Assembly (NCBI GenBank): GCA_022361135.1
Contig: JAKSBM010000278.1
Span: 1 to 7,509 of the forward strand
From: Desulfobacterales bacterium
GTDB lineage: Bacteria > Desulfobacterota > Desulfobacteria > Desulfobacterales > Desulfobacteraceae
Direction: 5' to 3'
Length of the DNA: 7,509 nucleotides
The position numbers and the translations under genes were made by a program. The notes under the pieces were generated by a model. The model worked only from the letters and a program-made list of their open reading frames with translations, searched no databases and was not told where the DNA came from. Below, in pieces: positions 1-6,300 of this stretch; position 1 is the stretch's first letter; each line of letters starts with the position of its first letter.

Positions 1-771
1 ACGGTGTGGATCGGCATGCTCCGCCATCCGGAGTTTGACAGCTTTGATCTTTCCCATTTGAAAAAATGCTACTACGGGGCCTCCATCATGCCCGTGGAGA
101 TCATCAAGGAAATCCTGGAGCGCCTTCCCGGTGTCGGTATTTATAATTCTTACGGCCAGACGGAACTTTCCCCCTGTCACACCTTTCTCAAGGCCGAAGA
201 TGCCTTGAAAAAATTGGGATCAGCCGGCGTGGGGGCCCTTCACATGGAGACCCGCATTGAAGACGAGTCTGGAAAGGAGATCACCCAGCCGGGGGTGGCC
301 GGGGAGATCTGTGGCCGGGGGCCCCATGTCATGGCCCTGTATTTCAAGGATCCGGAGAAGACCGAGGCCTGCATGGAAAACGGGTGGTTCCATTCCGGGG
401 ACCTGGGGCATCTGGATGGGGATCGTTATGTATTTGTGGTGGACCGGAAAAAGGACATGATTAAGACCGGGGGGGAGAATGTGGCTTCACGGGAGGTGGA
501 GGAGGCCATTTATACCAACCCTGGGGTGGAGGAGGTGGCCGTGGTGGGGCTGGACCATCCCAAGTGGGTGGAGGCGGTCACCGCCGTGGTGGTTCCCCGG
601 AAGGGGGAGACCCTCATCGAGGATGATATCCTTGCGACTTGCCAAAATGCCCAATTGGCAAGGTTTAAAATTCCCAAGAAAGTGGTGGTGGTAGAGGCCC
701 TGCCCAAAAGCCCCACGGGGAAGATTTTAAAACGAAGGATCAGGGAGACGTATAAGAACGCCTTTTGTTAA
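1..771 (+). CDS. AMP-forming acyl-CoA synthetase, first tandem copy (5' truncated by the window edge)
   Basis: This is the C-terminal 256 residues of a fatty-acyl-CoA synthetase of the ANL (adenylate-forming) superfamily. Members activate a carboxylic acid with ATP to an acyl-adenylate and transfer it to CoA in the cytoplasm. The frame is open from base 1 (ACG, Thr), so the start lies outside the window; the GTG at base 4 is internal. Visible motifs are YGQTE (A5), GWFHSGDLG (A7, ribose-binding Asp), DRKKDMIKTGGEN (A8 hinge) and PTGKILKR at the C-terminus with the catalytic Lys (A10). The stop is TAA at 769-771. It aligns without gaps to residues 293-548 of the gene that follows, differing at 65 of 256 positions. 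The P-loop cannot be judged because it lies upstream. The acyl substrate cannot be read from the sequence. The two genes are only 54 nt apart, so co-transcription is likely. Confidence 0.93.
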   Translation, partial: TVWIGMLRHPEFDSFDLSHLKKCYYGASIMPVEIIKEILERLPGVGIYNSYGQTELSPCHTFLKAEDALKKLGSAGVGALHMETRIEDESGKEITQPGVAGEICGRGPHVMALYFKDPEKTEACMENGWFHSGDLGHLDGDRYVFVVDRKKDMIKTGGENVASREVEEAIYTNPGVEEVAVVGLDHPKWVEAVTAVVVPRKGETLIEDDILATCQNAQLARFKIPKKVVVVEALPKSPTGKILKRRIRETYKNAFC

Positions 772-813
772 CCAGGAAACCGTGGGATTTGGAGAATTAA
801 TCTTTTTATACCA

Positions 814-820
814 AGGGAGG
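814..820 (+). promoter_or_regulatory. Ribosome binding site of the second acyl-CoA synthetase
   Basis: AGGGAGG lies 5 nt before the ATG at 826, a near-ideal Shine-Dalgarno match and distance. It decides the start codon over the downstream in-frame ATGs. The 54-nt spacer between the two synthetase genes shows no hairpin and no convincing promoter, which fits translation of the second gene from a shared transcript. Confidence 0.75.
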
Positions 821-825
821 CCGTT

Positions 826-2472
826 ATGGTGAATGCAGATTTGTCAGCCGAGGAAAAGGGAAGGTATTGTGAGTTGAATGAAGAGAACATGGAATTTCTC
901 ATGAAGCGGTACAATCGGACCAATCGATGGGTGATTGCCGATATGCTCAAGCGCAGCCGTTACCATTATCCAGAGAAGACGGCCCTGGTCCATGGAAAGA
1001 TTGAGCGAAATTATACCCAATTGGAGGACGAGTGCAATCAGACGGCCAATGCTCTGGCGGGCCTGGGGGTGAAAAAATACGATCGGGTGGCTATTCTAGC
1101 CCATAATACCCACCACCATGTCCTCACCTGGATGGGCTGTGCCAAAATCGGGGCCGTCTACCTTGCCTTGAACTATTTATTGTCGGCCAAGGACATTGCC
1201 TATTGCATCAACCATTCGGAATCCACGGTCTTCATTGTGGAGGACAGTTTTTACGAAGAAATCAAGGATGTGATCCCGGACTTATCCACGGTAAAGACCT
1301 TGATCTGGTCCAACCAGGGGGAAGGAAAGTCAGCCCCCAGGGGCTTCAATGATTTTGATCCATGGTTTTCGGCCTATGATATAACCGAGCCCGATGTGGA
1401 ATTGCGCATCGAAGATCCCGTGCAGATGACCTATACCAGCGGCACCGAATCCCTGCCCAAGGGGGTGATCATTTCAAATCAATCCTTGATAGCCGAATAC
1501 ATGGGCTGCATCATTGATGGGGGATTCGAGGTTCGGGACATCAATGTGAATGCCCTGCCCATCTATCATTGCGCCCAGCGGGATGTATTCATGAATCCCA
1601 TGTTCTGGCTGGGGGGAACCAATATCCTCATGGGGCCGGACATCGGGTTGATTTTGGAAAATTTGGCCCGGTACAAGGCCACGGTCTTCTTTGCCCCGCC
1701 CACGGTGTGGATCGGCATGCTCCGCCACCCGGATTTTGATTCCTTTGATCTGTCGGCATTGAAAAAATGTTACTATGGCGCCTCCATCATGCCCGTGGAA
1801 GTGCTCAAGGAGATCATGGAGCGGATCCCCGGGGCCAAGGTGTACAATTTCTACGGCCAGACCGAGCTGGCTCCTTACCACACCATCCTCAAGGCGGCCG
1901 ACGCCATGGAAAAGCTCGGCTCTGCCGGCATGGGCGGGTTGCACATGGAAACCCGCATTGAAGACGAGGCCGGTGGGGAGATCACCGAGCCAAATCTCCC
2001 CGGGGAAATCTGTGGCCGGGGCCCCCATGTCATGACCCTTTACTTTAAGGACCCTGAGAAAACCGAGGAAAGCATCAAAAACGGATGGTTTCACTCCGGC
2101 GATCTTGGGGTGCTGGTTGGGGATCGGTATGTCACCGTGGTGGACCGGAAAAAGGACATGATCAAGACCGGCGGGGAAAACGTTCCCTCCCGTGAGGTGG
2201 AAGAGGCCATTTACACCGATGCCCGGGTGGAAGAGGTGGCCGTCATCGGGGTGAACCATCCCAAGTGGGTGGAGGCGGTCACCGCCGTGGTGGTGGCCCG
2301 GAAGGGGGAGGACGTGAGTGAAGAAGAAATCATCAAGGCCTGTGAAAAGGCGGAATTGGCCAAATTTAAATTGCCCAAGAAGGTGGTCATCGTGGATGAA
2401 TTGCCCAAAACTCCCACCGGTAAAATACTGAAGCGGGAAATGCGGGATTCCTACCAGGGGATTTTTTCCTGA
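826..2472 (+). CDS. AMP-forming acyl-CoA synthetase (FadD-like), second tandem copy
   Basis: A complete 548-residue acyl-CoA ligase: ATP + fatty acid + CoA gives acyl-CoA + AMP + PPi, by a two-step ANL mechanism. Motifs in order: P-loop YTSGTESLPKG (residues 203-213), LPIYHCAQ (244-251), FFAPPTVWIGMLRHPDFD (288-305) in the acyl-pocket region, YGQTE (343-347), GWFHSGDLG (420-428; Asp426), hinge DRKKDMIKTGGEN (440-452) and catalytic Lys533 in PTGKILKR. TSGTES in place of the commoner TSGTTG is, from memory, typical of one bacterial acyl-CoA synthetase subfamily, so the enzyme looks intact. The ATG at 826 is chosen because a strong Shine-Dalgarno sequence precedes it by 5 nt. This leaves about 30 N-terminal residues before the conserved start of the fold, a little longer than I would expect; ATG codons at 889 and 901 are weaker alternatives. 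Chain length and substrate are unknown. No signal peptide or membrane segment is evident. Confidence 0.94.
   Translation: MVNADLSAEEKGRYCELNEENMEFLMKRYNRTNRWVIADMLKRSRYHYPEKTALVHGKIERNYTQLEDECNQTANALAGLGVKKYDRVAILAHNTHHHVLTWMGCAKIGAVYLALNYLLSAKDIAYCINHSESTVFIVEDSFYEEIKDVIPDLSTVKTLIWSNQGEGKSAPRGFNDFDPWFSAYDITEPDVELRIEDPVQMTYTSGTESLPKGVIISNQSLIAEYMGCIIDGGFEVRDINVNALPIYHCAQRDVFMNPMFWLGGTNILMGPDIGLILENLARYKATVFFAPPTVWIGMLRHPDFDSFDLSALKKCYYGASIMPVEVLKEIMERIPGAKVYNFYGQTELAPYHTILKAADAMEKLGSAGMGGLHMETRIEDEAGGEITEPNLPGEICGRGPHVMTLYFKDPEKTEESIKNGWFHSGDLGVLVGDRYVTVVDRKKDMIKTGGENVPSREVEEAIYTDARVEEVAVIGVNHPKWVEAVTAVVVARKGEDVSEEEIIKACEKAELAKFKLPKKVVIVDELPKTPTGKILKREMRDSYQGIFS
1702..2472 (+). repeat. Duplicated segment, second copy (first copy at 1-771)
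   Basis: Bases 1-771 and 1702-2472 are homologous at a constant offset of 1701 with no indels. Within them are perfectly identical runs: 26 bp at 1-26 / 1702-1727, 26 bp at 436-461 / 2137-2162, and 40 bp at 554-593 / 2255-2294. The rest has diverged at both synonymous and nonsynonymous sites. The pattern fits a tandem gene duplication. The identical runs could reflect local gene conversion or only strong codon preference in conserved motifs. Confidence 0.9.
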
Positions 2473-2508
2473 TCCCCATGTTTGAAATCTGATCCCATGG
2501 TTTGAATG
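2469..2508 (+). repeat. Imperfect 20-bp tandem repeat over the stop codon of the second synthetase
   Basis: Two adjacent 20-bp units are seen: CTGATCCCCATGTTTGAAAT at 2469-2488 and CTGATCCCATGGTTTGAATG at 2489-2508. They align as CTGATCCC-(C)-ATG-(G)-TTTGAA with one base shifted. The first unit contains the TGA stop of the synthetase gene (2470-2472). It looks like a small slippage duplication; no regulatory role can be assigned. Confidence 0.6.
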
Positions 2509-2530
2509 GATGGCTCAGACAATAAAAAAA

Positions 2531-2558
2531 GCCCCCGGAGGATCATCCTTCCGGGGGC
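2531..2558 (-). terminator. Intrinsic terminator between convergent genes, best oriented for the phosphoribosyltransferase transcript
   Basis: GCCCCCGGA pairs with TCCGGGGGC (9 bp), with two further G-C pairs possible across a one-base bulge. Read on the minus strand the hairpin is followed by TTTTTTTATT, a strong U-tract, and it begins 21 nt after the phosphoribosyltransferase stop. Read on the plus strand it is followed only by TTTGGTTTCTTT, a weaker tract, so it may also serve the acyl-CoA synthetase transcript as a bidirectional terminator. Confidence 0.88.
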
Positions 2559-2579
2559 TTTGGTTTCTTTCAGGAAAAA

Positions 2580-3140
2580 CTATTTGGGTGTGGGAAAGAT
2601 AAAGCCCTTGGCGGCCAATTCTTCCTTGGACAGGGCTTCCAGTTCATGGGGGAGAACCAGCCAGTCCGAAGGGGCGTAGGTTCTGTAGTGGAAATCCGGT
2701 GTGATGTCCACCTGGTTGTTCTCCGGCTTGTAGTAGAGGGCTGCCATTTTTACATCTTCCTTATTGCAGTCCACCTGGGCCAGGACTTCTTCGTAGACGG
2801 CCTTGAAGGTTTTTCCCCGGTCAAAGATATCATCCACGATGAGGAGACGTTTGCCTTTTTCCATGCGCCGTTTCAGGGAATCCAGATTTTCCACCACCAC
2901 TTCTCCGGCCTGGGCGATACCGGTGTAGGACTGGGCATGGATGGTGGTGAATTCCTTGGACTTGCCCGAAAGGAGGGCAAAGACCTCCTGCATGTAAATG
3001 GAAATCTGGGCGCCGCCCCGGGTGATGCCGGAAAGGATGTCAAAGTCTTCTCCGGCGGTGAAGATCTTTTTGGCAAATCCCCAGCAATCCCTTTCCATTT
3101 GAAGGGCATCAATAAATATTTTTTCGTTAACCTGGCTCAT
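2580..3140 (-). CDS. Predicted purine-type phosphoribosyltransferase (Hpt/Gpt-like)
   Basis: A 186-residue soluble type I phosphoribosyltransferase (PRTase). The family transfers a phosphoribosyl group from PRPP to a nitrogenous base, usually in purine salvage. The hallmark PRPP-binding loop is at residues 99-111, LLIVDDIFDRGKT, with the adjacent acidic pair Asp103-Asp104. The pyrophosphate loop is GITRGG at 38-43. The segment SDWLVLPHE (158-166) fits the C-terminal Trp-plus-Pro base-binding region of hypoxanthine/xanthine PRTases and of the uncharacterised Hpt-like group. Arg108 sits where many family members have Thr in the PRPP loop. The ATG at 3140 is chosen for its GGGAG ribosome site 6 nt upstream; the stop is TAG at 2580-2582. 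The gene is framed by terminators on both sides and so probably forms its own transcription unit. The fold is clear; the base specificity (hypoxanthine, guanine, xanthine or other) is not. Confidence 0.92.
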   Translation of the reverse strand: MSQVNEKIFIDALQMERDCWGFAKKIFTAGEDFDILSGITRGGAQISIYMQEVFALLSGKSKEFTTIHAQSYTGIAQAGEVVVENLDSLKRRMEKGKRLLIVDDIFDRGKTFKAVYEEVLAQVDCNKEDVKMAALYYKPENNQVDITPDFHYRTYAPSDWLVLPHELEALSKEELAAKGFIFPTPK

Positions 3141-3146
3141 GGTGCA

Positions 3147-3151
3147 CTCCC
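3147..3151 (-). promoter_or_regulatory. Ribosome binding site of the phosphoribosyltransferase gene
   Basis: On the minus strand GGGAG lies 6 nt before the ATG whose first base is 3140. Spacing and sequence support this start. Confidence 0.65.
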
Positions 3152-3168
3152 GGTATCTTTGTTTTCCT

Positions 3169-3174
3169 AATATA
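3169..3174 (-). promoter_or_regulatory. Candidate -10 element of a promoter for the phosphoribosyltransferase gene
   Basis: Read on the minus strand, TATATT lies at 3174-3169, giving a predicted transcript start near 3162 and a leader of about 22 nt that includes the ribosome site. The stretch at about 3160-3278 is much richer in A+T than the genes around it, as expected for a promoter. At 17-bp spacing the -35 position reads CTCAAA, a poor match to TTGACA, so the call is weak. A promoter is needed here because a terminator separates this gene from the large synthase gene upstream. Confidence 0.35.
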
Positions 3175-3278
3175 AATTGTTACGAATTGAATTTGAGTTT
3201 GGAAGTTTATATACGGTTTTTCCTTAGATTACCATACAAAATCATAGCCCTGCAAAAAAATTGGTTTTCCCCATAAAA

Positions 3279-3309
3279 ACTGCCCTCCGGGAGGGTCCCG
3301 GAGGGCAGT
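3279..3309 (-). terminator. Intrinsic terminator of the multidomain lipid synthase gene
   Basis: A perfect 14-bp stem, ACTGCCCTCCGGGA at 3279-3292 with its exact complement at 3296-3309, closes a 3-nt GGG loop. On the minus strand it begins 38 nt after the synthase stop codon and is followed by TTTTATGGGG, a short U-tract. It should end the synthase transcript and insulate the phosphoribosyltransferase gene. Confidence 0.88.
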
Positions 3310-3347
3310 GATATTCGGATAAATTTCCGTTTTGGGGAGACTTGGAT

Positions 3348-6300
3348 TTACGATGAAAGTGTTTCTTCGGCGGCCGGGGATTTTTTTTCTACCCCTGCCG
3401 GTACAAAGGCCACACCGAAATCCTTCATTTCATAGATGCAGATGCCGTCCACCACCAGGGCTCCGTCGGCCTGGACCGCATAGGCGGTCTGACCGTCCCC
3501 GGAGACTTCCTTTTCCAGTCCCTTGATGTGGGCATGGATCTGGATCTTTTTATTCTTGGGAATAATCTGTCCCCGGTAGATCCATTCATGGGATTGGCGG
3601 GTCTGCATTTGGGCTTCCAGGGCCTGGGGATCGATGCCGAATTTTTCCTTGAGGAAGAATCTCAGCATCTGGAGGAAGGATTCCACCCCCAGGGAACCGG
3701 GGCAGACCGGATCCTGGTAAAAATGGGCGTGGAAGTACCATTCATCGGGATCCACCATTTTATGGGCCCGGATATATCCCTTGCCGTGGATGCCGCCTTC
3801 GCTTTCCATGGCATCAATGGCGTCGATCATGCGCAGGGCCTTGGCGGGCATTCCCTTGTTTTCCCCGATTTCGGCATCCGCCGGAGTCAGGGGGGGCAGG
3901 GCTTCAAAGGTGTGAACCTGGCCGTCCTTTTCCGGCATTTCTTCGGGCCGGGGCACCAGTTCCGATTCCCGGATTCCCACCTGATTGGCCAGGGCTTGGG
4001 AGGAGAAAAATCCGAAATTGGTGGTGCCTTGGTAGATCATGCCGTCCTTGGACAGGACTTCCATGTCAAAGTTCTGGATGATCATGCCCCCGGCCTGGGA
4101 TACCTCGGTCATGCGGCTGCGCATGGTCAAGGTGCCGGTGTCCGGGGTGACCTGGCGGGTGAGATCGGCCTTGCCCCCCAGGTTCCTGAAGTGGAGGCGA
4201 TCCGATGAGGTCAGGGCGGAGCCGGCATAGGCCGCCAGCCAGCCACAGGGCTGGAGGGCGATTTCCAGGAGGATGCAAAAGGGCATGGTGGGGGAATGGT
4301 TGGCCTTGAAGTACCAGGCATCGGCCGGAACCTCATACCGGGCTTCGATCCAGCCCCCGGCTTTCATTTCCCACTGGGGATGGTCGGCCCTGAGGACCTC
4401 ATCCATGAAGAAATAGGGCGGCCGGGGCAGCCGGGCGATTTCCCGTTCCGAATCAAAGACCTTGTAAGCCGGTCCGAAGGCATCGGAGGGATTGCCCTGG
4501 GCAAAGGCCAGGATCCGCTCCCGGTCAAAGGCCGGTGCCGGGTTGAACTTTTCCTGAAGGGCCGGATCAATGATGGCTTCAAAGCCGGTGATACTGGCCA
4601 CCACCACATTGTCCTGGGTCAGGAAGGTGAAATAGCCCTTGAGCTTATATTCACTTTCTTCATTGACGGTGAAGACGATGCGGATCTTATCGGTTTTGGG
4701 ATCCAGATTTTCATAGGAGCTGTAACATCTCAAATTGGCCACATAGGCGGGCAGGCAAACCTGTTTCCGGTTTTCCCAGGTCCAGAGGATGGCCGCCTGG
4801 AAGGCCGCATCCACCATGAGGGGATCCAGGGTCCAGCTGGTGTTCATGGGCCGGGTCATCCATTGGGCCGGGGCAGGGGCCAGGGCCGTGACCACCTCGA
4901 TGCCCTTGGAAGAAACCCCGGTGATGCCTTCAATGCCCTGGAGGGCCGGGCCGTGGAAGAGAATCTCTTCATAGGCTTTTTCAGCATCAAAGGAGCAGGG
5001 GCCCAATTCCATGAAGGCGGCCTGGGAAAGAACCGGTGGGGCCGGCAATTGATTTTTCAACAGGCAGGTGCCGTTCATGTGGCGCAGGGTTTTCTCCCCC
5101 GTGGTGGTGGAAAGTTCGGCCGCCACCTTGAATCCGGTTTCTCCGGGTTTGCATTTCCCCAGGCTGAGATCCAGCTCCATGGTGCCGCCATCGGGGATCA
5201 CCCCTTTGAGAAGACGCACATCGTCCATGCCGGCAAAGGTGAGTCCGGGGTTGTTTTTCTCCGCCCCCATGGCCATGAGTTCCGTGAGCAGGGCAAAGGG
5301 AACCACACAGGACTTATCAATGCGGTGGGCATCCAGAACCGGGGCCTGGGAAATGCCCATGGGCTGGGTCAGGGTCTTGGACAGCACCGGGGGTTTCACC
5401 GGATGGTCGGAAGGGGTAAGGCCGGCGCCGATGACAATTTCAACGGAGTTGGCTGAATTTCCCATTTCCAGGGCCATCTGCCGGGCTCCCCCGGCCAGGG
5501 GAATGAGTTGGATTCCCTTGCGGGTGAATTCCTTTTTCAGGCTGGGATTGACCATGCCGCCGTCCCAGGGACCCCAGTTCAGGGAGAGGTAACGGCAGTC
5601 GGGATTGTCCAGGGTGAGTTTCTGGGCCACCTTATTCAGGACTTCGTTGGCCATGGCATAGTCGCATTGACCGGTGTTGCCGCCCCGGGCCGCCACAGAG
5701 GAAAAGAAAACCACATATTTCAACGCATCTGCCGCCGTGGCAGACAGCAGAACCGAGAGGCCGTCCACTTTTGTGGAAAGCACCCGTGAAAAGGCTTCGG
5801 GGGCCTTGTCTGCAATGAGCTTGTCCTCCAGGACACCGGCACCGTGGACCACCACGGTGATTTCACCGAAGTCCTTTCGCACCTGGGCCAATGTGGCTTC
5901 CAGGGCCTGGGGATCCCGGACATCGGTGCTGTAGTAATTCACCCGGGAACCGGCCTGGGCAATGCGGGCCATGTTCCGGTGGATTTCCCGGTTGGAGATG
6001 ATTTCCCGGTACCGTTTTTCCAATTGGGCCGGGGTGATCTTTTCCCCTGCAAATTCCTGTGCCAGGATTTCCTTTTTCAGGGCTGCGCCTTCAATGGCCG
6101 ATGCCCATTTGGGTTCGGCACCGGGTTCGGGGGAGCGACCCAACAGGGCAATGGCCGGAGAACCGGACTTTGCCAGTTCCAGGGCACATTCCGCAGTCAC
6201 GCCCTTGGCTCCACCTGTGATGACGATGGTGTCCCGGGTATTCAATTCCACGGGGGTATTGTCCAGGGTATGGGGAACCAGGGTGGGGATGTGGCAGTCC

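Noticed and set aside
1..771. First synthetase copy as a truncated pseudogene
   Set aside because: The frame is open to the first base and aligns gap-free with the complete copy, so the truncation is caused by the window edge. All C-terminal catalytic motifs are intact.
1474..2259. A 261-codon open frame on the minus strand opposite the second acyl-CoA synthetase
   Set aside because: It is antisense to conserved ANL motifs, of low-complexity composition and without family features. A matching frame appears at the same phase elsewhere only because the two synthetase copies share codon use.
2646..3170. A 174-codon plus-strand frame opposite the phosphoribosyltransferase gene
   Set aside because: The minus-strand frame carries intact PRPP and pyrophosphate loops and a proper ribosome site; the plus-strand frame has neither motifs nor a credible start.
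3180..3278. Riboswitch or small RNA in the AT-rich intergenic region upstream of the phosphoribosyltransferase gene
   Set aside because: No purine-riboswitch-like stems or conserved core were found. The only strong structure is the terminator at 3279-3309, and the predicted leader is too short for an aptamer.
4296..5456. A 386-codon open frame on the plus strand opposite the synthase gene
   Set aside because: It is rich in Gly, His, Phe and Pro with no recognisable domain, and it lies wholly antisense to clear KR and dehydratase domains. It reflects the GC-rich codon bias of the real gene. The same applies to the other plus-strand frames between 3528 and 6944.
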